A stretch of 56,834 nt of DNA from positions 1-56,834 of the forward strand of contig JABURP010000065.1 in NCBI GenBank assembly GCA_014762645.1. The letters run 5' to 3'. Within the stretch, counting starts at the first letter, position 1. Each line of letters starts with the position of its first letter. Positions 42,122 to 52,095 of this stretch are shown here, in pieces. Made by a program: the position numbers and the translations under genes. Under the pieces are notes generated by a model. It was not told where the DNA came from. It searched no databases and saw nothing but the letters and a program-made list of their open reading frames with translations. This DNA comes from Crocinitomicaceae bacterium (GTDB lineage: Bacteria; Bacteroidota; Bacteroidia; Flavobacteriales_D; Crocinitomicaceae).

Positions 42122-43174
42122 CTAATATCTTGAATTCATTGATCCTCTTGAAGTTTGGAAAGGATTTGGAGCAACAAATCTGAGTGATAACTCCAAACCA
42201 CCTCTATACGTAGACGCCACCTGTAAACCTGAAAAATTTACGTCGTAGCTAATCCCAAAAGCCCATCCTGCATATTCAATTATAAGTTTGGCCACAATTG
42301 CATCTTTGGCTCTAAAATAAGCTCCGGTATAGAGTGCCGCACCATTTTTAAACCCGGTGAATTTGCTATTCTGTGACAACATGTAACGCATGAGGGTTCC
42401 TACAAAAATCTCTTGCGCGGCACCTTGTTTATAATATAAAAACCCGGGAACAACCGCCCATTTTGAGTCGGCCAGGGCCACAACTCCACCACCGTGAACA
42501 ACAAAGCGCATTGGTAATCTTTCACCTGTACCTAAATACGAATATTCTGGTCTGGTCAGATGAAAGACACCAACACCGAGATTGAAGTTCAGATCGTTAT
42601 TACCGGTAACTTTTATATCTCCACCGGTATTATTGTACACCCATGTCATTCCTCCTCCAACATCAAACTTATTAAAGGAAGCAGTGCCATTAATTCCTCC
42701 TTGTAAAGAAGGATCAAGTATTTGTCCATCAAATTGGGAAGCCCAGGTGAGTGATGTAAAATCAATTTTTCGTTGAAGAAATCCACCGTAAACACCTGCG
42801 CCTAGCCGGTTATATTCATTTAACTTTAAGTGGTAGGCCAAGGATAATATTCCTTTTCCTGTTCCCATCTTGGAATCACCTGCCTGATCTGAAAAAAAGT
42901 TCACTCCGGCTGCAAAATAGCCATGGCTTCTTCGTTTCATATCAAATCTCATATGATACCCCATGGCAAATGTCTTATATGGAGCTCCAACAGATCGCCA
43001 CTGATCCTTATAGTTAATGTTGGCTTCCATAGGATAAACAGCACCAGCCATAGCCGGGTTCTGTTGCAATGGATTCATATAAAACTGAGAGAAATGGATG
43101 TCCTGGGACCAAGCCTGACCCATACTGATCAGAATAAATCCAACTACTATATTTAATTTCTTGAATACGCTCAT
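42122..43174 (-). CDS. PorP/SprF-family type IX secretion membrane protein
   Basis: 350 aa with a signal peptide (MGQAWSQ, near residue 24). The family starts DIHFSQFYMNPLQQNPAMAG, seen here exactly, and continues as an outer-membrane barrel. PorP/SprF-like proteins pair with large surface proteins of the T9SS and assist their display. It lies 18 bp downstream of a 974-aa type B T9SS substrate on the same strand, the usual order of cargo then PorP/SprF. Confidence 0.92.
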   Translation of the reverse strand: MSVFKKLNIVVGFILISMGQAWSQDIHFSQFYMNPLQQNPAMAGAVYPMEANINYKDQWRSVGAPYKTFAMGYHMRFDMKRRSHGYFAAGVNFFSDQAGDSKMGTGKGILSLAYHLKLNEYNRLGAGVYGGFLQRKIDFTSLTWASQFDGQILDPSLQGGINGTASFNKFDVGGGMTWVYNNTGGDIKVTGNNDLNFNLGVGVFHLTRPEYSYLGTGERLPMRFVVHGGGVVALADSKWAVVPGFLYYKQGAAQEIFVGTLMRYMLSQNSKFTGFKNGAALYTGAYFRAKDAIVAKLIIEYAGWAFGISYDVNFSGLQVASTYRGGLELSLRFVAPNPFQTSRGSMNSRY

Positions 43175-43192
43175 AATCTTCCTATTTAGAGT

Positions 43193-46117
43193 TTATCGAA
43201 TCAATGTTATATTACCTTTCAGGTCAAGCGGTTCACCTGTAAAAGAAGTACCTGTAAGTGTATAAACATACACGCCGGTACTCATGGGTTTACCATTTTT
43301 CATGTGATTTCCGTCCCAGCAAACTGCCTGATCATTGGACTCAAAAACCAATTCTCCCCAACGATCATAAATCCTTAGATTCATATCAGTAATACAACCT
43401 CCCAGGACGCACAGTGTACTATTTATATCCCCACTGTTCGGTGAAAATGCTGTGGGTATTTGAGGTAGATTACAATCGATATCCAGATTTACATATACCG
43501 TGGTACAAACCGTATCCGGACAACTACCATTCGAAACTGTTACGCAATAAACTGTAGTATTTGGCGGACTTGCTTCAGGTGATGAACAATCACTACAACT
43601 CAAATATGAATCCGGTGACCAAAAATAAGTTCCCCCGCCACTTGCGTTCAATGTTACTGAAGATCCATAATCCATGTAGTGAGATCCTTGTAGACTTGCT
43701 ACGGTATTGTTATCCACAACTATATCGATACTGTCTGCATCTCCACAGCTACCAGAAATGGTATATGTAATTGTATGGTTTCCAATTCCTGCTACTGACG
43801 GGTCAAAGGTGCCCAGATTAGGATCTGTAATACCGTTTCCTGACCAAACTCCTCCTCCATCTGCAGCAGTTAGATTCACAGCAGCATCCGTTCCACAAAA
43901 CGGTCCTGCACCATTAATTGTGGCGTCAAAGGCATTTGAAATCGTGATGGTCACTGATGATGATTGAGGACAGGTTCCAGAAGTTTGATAAGTCACCTGA
44001 TACGTTCCCGCACCAGTGGCATCCAAATCTACGGTACCCGTGCTGGCATTTATAACGCCTGAATTATCAATAGTAAATGTTCCACCTGGTGTCCCAATTA
44101 TAGTAGCCACAGGATCTGGATCAGAAATGCAATATGAGTTAGCAGGATATGAGAATGTTGCGTCATCCGAAGGATTCACAGTAATGGTTGTGTTATCTGT
44201 ATCCCCACATGATCCAGAAATGGTGTAAGTGATGGTGTGCGTTCCAGCTCCTGCAACTGCCGGATCAAATGTACCCAGGTTAGCGTCAGTGATTCCTGTT
44301 CCCGACCAAACTCCTCCAGCGTCTGCAGCAGTAAGGTTCACGGCAGCATCTGTTTCACAAAACGGACCTGCGGCATTTATCGTAGCATCAAAGGCATTTG
44401 AAATCGTAATGGTCACAGATGATGACTGTGGACAGGTTCCTGAAGTTTGATAGGTCACCTGATACGTTCCCGCTCCGGTGGCATCCAAATCTATGGTACC
44501 CGTGCTGGCATTTATAACACCTGAATTATCAATGCTAAACGTTCCACCCGGCGTACCTGTTACGGTAGCTACAGGGTCTGGATCAGAAACACAATACGCA
44601 TTGGATGGGTATGAAAATGTTGGGTCATCTGAAGGGTTAACCGTAATCGTTGTATTATCAGTATCTCCACATGTTCCGGAAATAGTGTAAGTGATGGTGT
44701 GCGTTCCAGCTCCTGCAACTGACGGGTCAAATGTGCCCAGGTTAGCATCAGTGATTCCAGTTCCCGACCAAACTCCTCCGGCATCTGCAGCAGTTAGGTT
44801 CACAGCAGCATCTGTTTCGCAAAACGGACCTGCGGCATTTATCGTAGCATCAAAGGCATTTGAAATTGTGATAGTCACAGATGATGATTGTGGACAGGTT
44901 CCGGAAGTTTGATAGGTCACCTGATACGTTCCTATACCCGAAGCGTCCAAATCTATGGTACCTGTGCTGGCATTTATAACACCTGAATTATCAATGCTAA
45001 ATGTTCCGCCAGGAAGTCCGGTAACAACTGGCGTTGGATCAGTGCCATTTACACAGTAACTTGTAGGTGTATAATTGAATGATGCATCATCTGGTGCATT
45101 CACGACAATATCAATGGTATCATCATCCCCACAAGGAAGATCATATATGATAGAATGCGTTCCTACACCTGCAACAGATGGATCAAAAGTTCCAAGATTT
45201 GCATCTGTAATCCCTGTTCCTGACCATGTCCCTCCGGGATCAACAGCTGTTAGATTTACAGGCGCATCTGAAGGACAAAAAGGACCTGCAGCAGAAATTG
45301 TAGCATCACAGGAAGAGCAAACCGGGACCACTTCTATTTCATCAATAATTAAATATCCAAAACAGAACGTAAACAGTCCTCCACATGATGCAGTCGTTTG
45401 CATAGCATTATCAGGACGAAAATTTCCGATTACGATCCAATCTTCATTACCTGTCGCAACAAAAGTTCCTGAGACAGTTGTACAGGTTGTACCGATTATA
45501 TTACCAGATGGATTTGCAACTTGTGGAGTTGCGTTCACCAATGATCCAGGTCCTAAAAACTGCTGTCCTCCATTGTCAACGTCAATGTCTACCATATTAT
45601 CGGTAAACCAAAAACCTAATCCATCTGAAGGAACATAACTGAAACTTTGCGGACTGGTTTTAACCTGTGCGGTAACACAATATTCCTGACCTGCTACAAG
45701 TGTTGTGCTTAGTTGACTTTGAACATATTCCCGTGCATTCGATCCTAACGATCCTCCAACATCTACAGATGTAAAAAATCCAAGAGATCCTGTACCGATT
45801 CCACAATTTTCAGTGGCAGCGGCACTGTCACAAGCCGAATTATAATAATCCGGTGTGGAGCCATTTCCCGGACAAGTCTGACAGGCTGTACCAAACCATC
45901 CTTGTGCCTGCGTGTAATCTGTAAATAATTCCGACCCTGAACTATTACAGTTCGCAGTCATAACCTCAAAACTCGGATTATTCACCACATTTGGACCACA
46001 AGCTCCAGGACACTGTGTCATACCGGAAAATCCCAATCCAATAAATACACTAAAAGCAAAAACTTTGAATTTTGTCACCATTTCAAAACGAAACATAGCT
46101 TTGTAATTTTTAATCAT
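43193..46117 (-). CDS. Repetitive T9SS cargo protein with gliding-motility-type C-terminal domain
   Basis: 974 aa. The signal peptide could begin at 46117, 46096 or 46081 (MVTKFKVFAFSVFIGLGFSG); 46117 is shown. Residues about 30-270 form a carbohydrate-binding-like domain. Then come four copies of a module of about 154 residues with motifs AVNLTAADAGGVWSGTGITD and GTYQVTYQTSGTCPQ, similar to SprB/Ig-like repeats. The C-terminus (FSPNSGDINSTL, then LRIYDRWGELVFES and GVYVYTLTG) is the type B T9SS sorting domain. It should be an adhesin-like surface protein displayed with the adjoining PorP/SprF protein. Confidence 0.9.
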   Translation of the reverse strand: MIKNYKAMFRFEMVTKFKVFAFSVFIGLGFSGMTQCPGACGPNVVNNPSFEVMTANCNSSGSELFTDYTQAQGWFGTACQTCPGNGSTPDYYNSACDSAAATENCGIGTGSLGFFTSVDVGGSLGSNAREYVQSQLSTTLVAGQEYCVTAQVKTSPQSFSYVPSDGLGFWFTDNMVDIDVDNGGQQFLGPGSLVNATPQVANPSGNIIGTTCTTVSGTFVATGNEDWIVIGNFRPDNAMQTTASCGGLFTFCFGYLIIDEIEVVPVCSSCDATISAAGPFCPSDAPVNLTAVDPGGTWSGTGITDANLGTFDPSVAGVGTHSIIYDLPCGDDDTIDIVVNAPDDASFNYTPTSYCVNGTDPTPVVTGLPGGTFSIDNSGVINASTGTIDLDASGIGTYQVTYQTSGTCPQSSSVTITISNAFDATINAAGPFCETDAAVNLTAADAGGVWSGTGITDANLGTFDPSVAGAGTHTITYTISGTCGDTDNTTITVNPSDDPTFSYPSNAYCVSDPDPVATVTGTPGGTFSIDNSGVINASTGTIDLDATGAGTYQVTYQTSGTCPQSSSVTITISNAFDATINAAGPFCETDAAVNLTAADAGGVWSGTGITDANLGTFDPAVAGAGTHTITYTISGSCGDTDNTTITVNPSDDATFSYPANSYCISDPDPVATIIGTPGGTFTIDNSGVINASTGTVDLDATGAGTYQVTYQTSGTCPQSSSVTITISNAFDATINGAGPFCGTDAAVNLTAADGGGVWSGNGITDPNLGTFDPSVAGIGNHTITYTISGSCGDADSIDIVVDNNTVASLQGSHYMDYGSSVTLNASGGGTYFWSPDSYLSCSDCSSPEASPPNTTVYCVTVSNGSCPDTVCTTVYVNLDIDCNLPQIPTAFSPNSGDINSTLCVLGGCITDMNLRIYDRWGELVFESNDQAVCWDGNHMKNGKPMSTGVYVYTLTGTSFTGEPLDLKGNITLIR
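43757..45141 (-). repeat. 462-bp tandem repeats inside the T9SS cargo gene
   Basis: The same segment recurs every 462 bp, for instance GTGATGGTGTGCGTTCCAGC near 44228 and 44690. The two central copies are close to identical in sequence, while the outer ones (from about 43757 and 45142) have diverged. 462 bp is exactly 154 codons, so copy-number changes keep the frame. Confidence 0.85.
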
Positions 46118-46275
46118 TGATGGCTCAAATATTCAAACAAAGCGCCTCGATACAAAATATATTAGGGTGACAAAAGGGTGACAGAAATAACTAATTCCAC
46201 TGATAACGTGTATTTTACATTTTATCACCAGGGGGACAGTTGTAAATTAATGACATTAATAAAGAAAGGGGACTA

Positions 46276-47958
46276 TTAGATTTTTTTTAGAAACTCAACC
46301 AGGTTATCTGATGCGTCAATTCCTAACTTTTTTCTCAATCTGTTTCTGGCTTTTTTTACACTCTCGGGATTAATATTCATAATCACAGAAATGTCTTTGG
46401 TTGAAAGCTCTAACATTATTAAAGAACTCAATCGTTGTTCTGTTTTGGTTAATTTGGGGAATTGGTCTGTCAGTCTGAGGATAAACTCCTGATGGGCCTG
46501 ATCAATTTTTAGTTCCAACTCCTTTCTGTCCTTATCCACCTGAAGACTGTGATTTATGGATAGAAGCGCCTCGTAAACGGTATTAGAATCTGGATTTTCG
46601 TTCTTTATTTCCTTTAATTTATCTCGTAGATTTAGTAGGATTTGGTTCTTTTCTAAAATATAAGCACTGAAATTTTCAATCTCTTTCCTCTTAAAGGAGA
46701 GTTCTTTTCGCAGTAATTCTTCTCGTTCTTTTAAACTTCTTGATTTCAAGCGGTTTTTTTCAAGCGACACTTTTAATGTTCTAATGATCACCAAAGCAAG
46801 TAAGAGCCCCAATACAATCAACCCTGTCATCAGGTAGAGATAGGTTCGTTGATGCTCGGTCCTTGCTTCTGCTAACTCCTTCTCTTTCTTTACTAGGGAT
46901 AATTTTCGCTTTTCTTTTTGCAACACCACTTCCATTTCCAGGTCAGATATGCGTTTTAATGTTTCATCTCCTTTTAAAGAATCCTCCAAATAAATGTGCT
47001 CTTTTAAATAGTACAGAGATTTTGATGGATTATTAATTTGCTCATAACTCTTGCTCAATTCCAGGTTGGTCTCCGCTAAAAAATATAGTGATTCAATGGA
47101 TCGGTAATTCTCTAGTGCTTGTAGCAGATATTTAATTGAAGTTTTAAAGTCGCCTTGTTTTTGTCTTAATCGTCCCATATTCAACTGAGCGGTGGCAATG
47201 AGCTGAACATAATTAAGTTGTTTGGCTTGCTCAAGGGCTTTTAAGTAATACTGCTCTGCTTGGTGAATATCTCCCTTTTTGAAAAAGACATCTCCCAGAT
47301 TATTTTTCAGTACAGCTTCGTAAATTTTTATTTCTACTTTTTTATTGGTCTCCTGGGCGAGGTGATAATAATACTCTGCACTATCCAGTTGTGACTTTTC
47401 GGCATGAGCCAACCCCAAATTGGTATACAAACCAATTAGTTGCACGACAAATTTGGTGGTGTCTTTGGCGTACACCTCCTCCACAAACCGCATTTCATTT
47501 ATAGCCTGCTGATGGTTTCCTAAACGCGTAAATACGTTTGCCTGATTGGTTTTAACTGCAGCGAGCGCCAGTACATCATTTTTTGCCTCATAATATTTGA
47601 TGACCTTATCATAGCAACGAAGTGATTTATGGTAATTACCCAGGTGATAATAAAGAATCCCCAGACGTTCCCCACATTTCGCCGTCTTTTCCATCTCATT
47701 AAAATGAAATCTCAAATTAAGCTCCTTCAGCTTGTACGATACCGCCAAACTGTATTTTTCATGCCCCGATAAGCTGTCACTGAGATAATGATAATAATCC
47801 GCAAGGAATTTCAGGCTATCCTCATGATGATTTGCGAATTTACCGTCTGAACCAACCGGTTTCATGTGGTCAGGTTGGGAATGTAAATGAAACCCAATTA
47901 ATAACATTAGCAAAACGGTAACCTTTCTCACGTATTCAGTCTTTGTCTGAAAATTCAA
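46276..47958 (-). CDS. TPR membrane protein with LuxR-type helix-turn-helix
   Basis: 560 aa. A signal sequence (VTVLLMLLIGFHLHSQ), then about six TPR units (to residue 340). A transmembrane helix follows (LYLMTGLIVLGLLLALVII, near 375), then a charged coiled coil. The end is a C-terminal HTH: LTKTEQRLSSLIMLELSTKD, ISVIMNINPESVKKARNRLR, KKLGI. Such proteins sense something in the periplasm through the TPRs and bind DNA in the cytoplasm. The gene lies upstream of the T9SS cargo-PorP pair on the same strand, with a 158-bp gap, and may regulate it; that link is inference from position. Confidence 0.82.
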   Translation of the reverse strand: MNFQTKTEYVRKVTVLLMLLIGFHLHSQPDHMKPVGSDGKFANHHEDSLKFLADYYHYLSDSLSGHEKYSLAVSYKLKELNLRFHFNEMEKTAKCGERLGILYYHLGNYHKSLRCYDKVIKYYEAKNDVLALAAVKTNQANVFTRLGNHQQAINEMRFVEEVYAKDTTKFVVQLIGLYTNLGLAHAEKSQLDSAEYYYHLAQETNKKVEIKIYEAVLKNNLGDVFFKKGDIHQAEQYYLKALEQAKQLNYVQLIATAQLNMGRLRQKQGDFKTSIKYLLQALENYRSIESLYFLAETNLELSKSYEQINNPSKSLYYLKEHIYLEDSLKGDETLKRISDLEMEVVLQKEKRKLSLVKKEKELAEARTEHQRTYLYLMTGLIVLGLLLALVIIRTLKVSLEKNRLKSRSLKEREELLRKELSFKRKEIENFSAYILEKNQILLNLRDKLKEIKNENPDSNTVYEALLSINHSLQVDKDRKELELKIDQAHQEFILRLTDQFPKLTKTEQRLSSLIMLELSTKDISVIMNINPESVKKARNRLRKKLGIDASDNLVEFLKKI

Positions 47959-48048
47959 AAATAACTATTTATTGAAAGTTGGTTTCTTGGTCTTTCGTGC
48001 ATCAATAATGTAACACACTACTTGTATGCTGACAGGATCTTAAGTTTT

Positions 48049-48474
48049 TCAGTAATCCTCTTTCCGAATCTTTTTCCGCAAAGACTTTTTCTCAGCATGT
48101 TGTTTTTTCGCTTTCAAGCGATTCTCTTTCTGAGACTTCGTGACCTTTCGTTCTTTACGAACCTTCGGAGCAATCAAACCCTGATCCAATAAATCTAACA
48201 GCCGTTGAATGGAGATTTGCTTATTTCTGTGTTGCGACCGACTTTCTTGTGAAGAAACACGAATTACACCGTTTTGAATTCGACCTCTCAGATTGGCTTT
48301 AAGCAATTCCTTTTCTTTATCCGTAAAAACCAGTGAGTGTCGCAGGTCGAATACAGCAGTAACTTTACTCTCTGTTTTATTGACGTGCTGACCGCCTTTA
48401 CCACTACTTCGTGAAGTTTCAAACTGCAGTTCTGAAATCACCTGATCTATTCGGTATTTCAGTCGGTTGGTCAC
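48049..48474 (-). CDS. arfB: Alternative ribosome-rescue factor ArfB
   Basis: 141 aa. The catalytic GGQ loop sits in SSGKGGQHVNKTESKVTA (near residue 28), and the tail is lysine- and arginine-rich (VRKERKVTKSQKENRLKAK), as needed to enter the empty mRNA channel. It hydrolyses peptidyl-tRNA on stalled ribosomes. The start overlaps the stop of the methyltransferase gene by four bases. Confidence 0.92.
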   Translation of the reverse strand: MTNRLKYRIDQVISELQFETSRSSGKGGQHVNKTESKVTAVFDLRHSLVFTDKEKELLKANLRGRIQNGVIRVSSQESRSQHRNKQISIQRLLDLLDQGLIAPKVRKERKVTKSQKENRLKAKKQHAEKKSLRKKIRKEDY

Positions 48475-49631
48475 GATTTTTTAACACCATACTTATGCTC
48501 AACCAGGCTTCCCCGGAAGATGTCATATTTTCTGAAATCACAACTCAATGAACCGTTGTAAATCTGAATTTTCTTTGATGGTTTCAGCTCTATTCGCTTG
48601 AAAGCGTCAAAATTTGAACTCAATACCCAACAAGCATAGCCGGGTAAATTATTTTTGAAGAAATCTCCAATTTCTTTGTACAGGTCCAGAATATCCTGAT
48701 CGTCCATTCGTTCGCCATAAGGTGGATTGGATATCAATGTACCATCACCTTCTGGCGGATTAAAATCTTTAAAATCTCTGCATTCAAAAGAGATGGTTTT
48801 ACCCAGTGGTAAAGCTTTTATATTATTTCTTGCTTTCAGAATGATGTCTGGGTCTGAATCTGAACCAATTATTTTAAAATTCAGTTCACGTTTGGGCATA
48901 GCCGGTGCGGATTTATAAATCTGTTCCCACAGCATTTGATCAAAATCCGGCCAGTACATGAATGAATAGTATTTTCGCGCTATTTGAGGGGGGATTCCAT
49001 TGGCCATTAATGCAGCTTCAATCGGCAATGTACCCGACCCACAGAAAACATCAATGAAGTTGGATTTTTTATCCCACTCTGAAAGATAGATTAATCCGGC
49101 CGCAACAGCTTCATTCAGGGGAGCATCACCCGTTGACTTTCTATAACCCCGTTGAAATAAGGGTGCACCTGAGCTATTTAATGAGACCGTACAATTGTTC
49201 TCAGAAATGTGCAGATCAAACAATACGTTGGGTGCTTTTTGATCAACCGTAGGACGATCTCCATATTTATCATTGAAAAAATCAACAATAGAATCTTTCA
49301 ACAAAAGCATTGGATATTTGGTATAGCTAAACTGCTTGGAATGTACCGCACCCTTCACCGCAAACGTTCGCTTGACGTTCATAAATTTATTGAAGTTGAT
49401 CTCAGAAAGCTTCCGCTTAAAGTCATCTTCATCCTTAAAATGAAACGAGTGTACTGGCACCAACACAGAAATGGCTGTTCTCAACCAAAGGTTGGAGCGA
49501 TAAAGCAACTCTTTATCCCCGCTAAACTCAACCACACGATTTCCGGGTTCAATGCTCTTAGCTCCCAATTCCTTGAGCTCATTGGCAAGTACTTGTTCAA
49601 GTCCGTAAAACGTTTTCGCTACTAGTTTCAT
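48471..49631 (-). CDS. THUMP-domain class I SAM methyltransferase (RlmL-type)
   Basis: 386 aa. An N-terminal ferredoxin-like/THUMP part (TFYGLEQVLANELKELGAKS) is followed by a Rossmann domain with FIDVFCGSGTLPIEAALMAN (SAM site) and LISNPPYGERMDD (NPPY, amino-methyltransferase). It is close to the N-terminal half of RlmL, the 23S rRNA m2G2445 enzyme; length fits the single-domain form of Bacteroidota. It is co-transcribed with arfB. Confidence 0.9.
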   Translation of the reverse strand: MKLVAKTFYGLEQVLANELKELGAKSIEPGNRVVEFSGDKELLYRSNLWLRTAISVLVPVHSFHFKDEDDFKRKLSEINFNKFMNVKRTFAVKGAVHSKQFSYTKYPMLLLKDSIVDFFNDKYGDRPTVDQKAPNVLFDLHISENNCTVSLNSSGAPLFQRGYRKSTGDAPLNEAVAAGLIYLSEWDKKSNFIDVFCGSGTLPIEAALMANGIPPQIARKYYSFMYWPDFDQMLWEQIYKSAPAMPKRELNFKIIGSDSDPDIILKARNNIKALPLGKTISFECRDFKDFNPPEGDGTLISNPPYGERMDDQDILDLYKEIGDFFKNNLPGYACWVLSSNFDAFKRIELKPSKKIQIYNGSLSCDFRKYDIFRGSLVEHKYGVKKS

Positions 49632-49732
49632 CCCTCTTTTTAATCTGCAAAGATAATGAACGTGTGACGTGTAATGGCATTGAGTTATAACTTTCTAAGA
49701 AAAAATAGCCACACAATTAGACAGATGATTGA

Positions 49733-49763
49733 TTTGAGGCAGTGAAAAAATTGGCTAGTTTTG
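49733..49763 (+). promoter_or_regulatory. Promoter of the patatin gene
   Basis: TTTG at 49733-49736, 19 nt, TAGTTTTG at 49756-49763. The predicted transcription start (about 49767-49770) falls on or just before the ATG at 49770. Confidence 0.65.
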
Positions 49764-49769
49764 AAAATC

Positions 49770-52058
49770 ATGTGGTTGAGGCTAGGTATAACCGTATTTT
49801 TTGCCATTGTGCTGTCAGGTGTCAATGCACAACGCGTTGGTGTTGTACTATCAGGTGGGGGAGCTACAGGGTTTGCACATATAGGTGTTTTAAAAGCACT
49901 GGAAGAGCATGAAATACCTATTGATTATATTACGGGAACATCTGCCGGCGCACTCATTGGAGGATTGTATGCCTCTGGATACTCACCTCAGGAAATAGAG
50001 GAATTAGCGCTATCTGAGGCATTTGAAGTAATAGCAAACAATGATATTGAAGCTGAATTCAAGTATTATATTGAAGAACCTGATAAAGATGCCGGATTAT
50101 TCTCCTTACATCTCACCAAGGATTCTATCCTTCAAAAAGCACTGCCCACGAATTTACTCAACCCTACTTTTTTAGATCTCAAGATAATGAGTTTGTTGGG
50201 GTTGAATCCACCTTCAACGCATGAAACATTTGACAGTTTATTTGTTCCTTTTCGTTGTATTGCATCTGACATTGTACGTAAAGAGTCAGTGATATTTGAT
50301 AGTGGTAATTTACAACTTGCGGTGCGGGCATCTATGACCTATCCATTTTTTATCCCACCTATTCACGTAGATGGTAGACTGCTTTATGACGGAGGTATGT
50401 ACAATAACTTCCCAGCCCAGGATCTTTATAAAGAATTCTGTCCAGACTATATTATAGGTAGCAATGTTTCATATAATGAACCTCCACCGGACGACGATAA
50501 TCTGATGTCTCAGATAGCGAATATGGTTACGGCACATTCCAACTTCACATTGCCATGCGAATCAGGAATTATAGTTTCGCCGGAAGTTTCAGAGATCGGC
50601 ACTTTTGATTTTGATATGATCAAGGAAGCCATCCAACAAGGGTATGATGCCACAGTAGCCAAGATAGATTCGATTAAGATGAGTGTTGATCTTCGGGTGA
50701 GTAAAAATGAATTAAAAAAGAAACGTGAGCTGTATAAAGACAGATGGCTTGAAATGAAAATCTCAAAAGTAGAATCACATGGCCTTAAAGAGGAGCAGGG
50801 CAACTACATTGAAAACAAACTCATTAAACATAAAAAAAATGAACTGCTTACTTACCCTACCCTAAAGAAAAGATACCTCAACTTGTACCAATCAGAGCAT
50901 GTACGCTCTATGTTTCCTCTGCTAACCCCTATTACTGATAGCACTCAACAACTGGATATTTATGTAAAAAAGGAAAAGCCGTTAAAAGCTTCTTTCGGCG
51001 GACATTATTCCTCTCGTCCTGTCAATACCGGATTTCTGAGCCTCGCCTATACAGATTTTCAATTAACACCAGTGACTGTTTACGCCAATACTTATTTCGG
51101 TAAGTTCTACGGGTCTGTCAAAGCAGGATTGAAGTTTCATTTACCTACGCGAACCATATCATATCTGGAACCTATGTTTGTCATGAACCGGTGGGATTAT
51201 TTTAGAAGTTTCGCTACTTTTTTTGAGGATGTAAAACCATCCTATATTGTTCAAAACGAAATGTTCTGGAGTTTTCGATATCACATTGCTTCATCCAGTA
51301 AAAGTAAATTCACGTTTGACTACTCAAATGGTCGCACAGAGGATGATTACTACCAAACGGACCAATTTACAAACGCAGACACAGCGGACTACACTAACTT
51401 CCTCTTCTACTCTCCGGGAATTGAATTCAGCATGAATACGCTCAACAGAAAACAGTTTGCTTCAGCCGGTTATAAATTATCTGTAGAAGGGAGATTTGTA
51501 CATGGGGTTGAGCATACCATACCGGGTTCAACCTCACAGAATATGCTAGAAACCAATAAAATTCACAATTGGGCTTATGCAAAAGTCGCTTACACCAATT
51601 ACTTTATGAGTAAAGGCGTTTATCGTTTGGGAGTTTTTGCAGAAGGAGTTTATTCCATTCAGCCCTATTTTCACAATTACAGGGCAAGTTTATTAGCGGC
51701 CCATGCCTTTCAACCGATCCCTGATGCACGCCTGGCATTTTATGATGATTTCAGATCGAACAAATATCTCGGCGGTGGGCTAATGAATGTATTCAGTATT
51801 AAGGACCTTGTAGATATTCGGCTGGAGGCCTATTATTTTCAACCGATTATCCGCATTATTGAAGACAACGGAAATGCAGTGGATGGAGCCCCTTTTGAAG
51901 ACCGTTTCGGTATTGGGTCCGCGTCGATTATCTATCATTCCCCTATCGGGCCATTGCGGGCCACTGTGAATTATTTTGGAAGCCAGTCCATCATAGATCG
52001 GCTTACTTTTCAAGTGAGTTTTGGTTATGTAATTTTTAATCGGAGAGGTATCAAATAA
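49770..52058 (+). CDS. Patatin-like phospholipase fused to an outer-membrane barrel
   Basis: 762 aa from the ATG at 49770; a TTG at 49761 lies inside the promoter. Signal peptide to about residue 20 (SGVNAQRVG). The patatin domain has the oxyanion loop LSGGGATGFAHIGVLKALEE, the nucleophile GTSAGALIGG and the dyad Asp in LYDGGMYNNF. A POTRA-like linker and a C-terminal 16-strand-type barrel follow, giving the PlpD/patatin-BamA layout. It should cleave lipids at the outer membrane, or present the enzyme domain there. Confidence 0.9.
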   Translation: MWLRLGITVFFAIVLSGVNAQRVGVVLSGGGATGFAHIGVLKALEEHEIPIDYITGTSAGALIGGLYASGYSPQEIEELALSEAFEVIANNDIEAEFKYYIEEPDKDAGLFSLHLTKDSILQKALPTNLLNPTFLDLKIMSLLGLNPPSTHETFDSLFVPFRCIASDIVRKESVIFDSGNLQLAVRASMTYPFFIPPIHVDGRLLYDGGMYNNFPAQDLYKEFCPDYIIGSNVSYNEPPPDDDNLMSQIANMVTAHSNFTLPCESGIIVSPEVSEIGTFDFDMIKEAIQQGYDATVAKIDSIKMSVDLRVSKNELKKKRELYKDRWLEMKISKVESHGLKEEQGNYIENKLIKHKKNELLTYPTLKKRYLNLYQSEHVRSMFPLLTPITDSTQQLDIYVKKEKPLKASFGGHYSSRPVNTGFLSLAYTDFQLTPVTVYANTYFGKFYGSVKAGLKFHLPTRTISYLEPMFVMNRWDYFRSFATFFEDVKPSYIVQNEMFWSFRYHIASSSKSKFTFDYSNGRTEDDYYQTDQFTNADTADYTNFLFYSPGIEFSMNTLNRKQFASAGYKLSVEGRFVHGVEHTIPGSTSQNMLETNKIHNWAYAKVAYTNYFMSKGVYRLGVFAEGVYSIQPYFHNYRASLLAAHAFQPIPDARLAFYDDFRSNKYLGGGLMNVFSIKDLVDIRLEAYYFQPIIRIIEDNGNAVDGAPFEDRFGIGSASIIYHSPIGPLRATVNYFGSQSIIDRLTFQVSFGYVIFNRRGIK

Positions 52059-52087
52059 AAAGAGCCGGAATTTAGGCCGACTCTTTT
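52057..52087. terminator. Terminator shared by patatin and RND genes
   Basis: AAAAGAG/CTCTTTT stem with inner CCGG/GGCC-type pairs, lying between the two convergent genes, with T-runs on both strands. Confidence 0.7.
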
Positions 52088-52095
52088 CTTTTAAT

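Noticed and set aside
43757-45141. Regular repeats as a possible CRISPR array
   Set aside because: The period is 462 bp, coding, and without short unique spacers. No cas genes and no 25-40 bp repeat arrays were seen anywhere in the window.
45075-45638. 187-codon open frame on the plus strand inside the T9SS cargo gene
   Set aside because: It mirrors the repetitive coding sequence of the opposite strand, as do several similar frames at 462-bp steps; no start region or protein-like composition.
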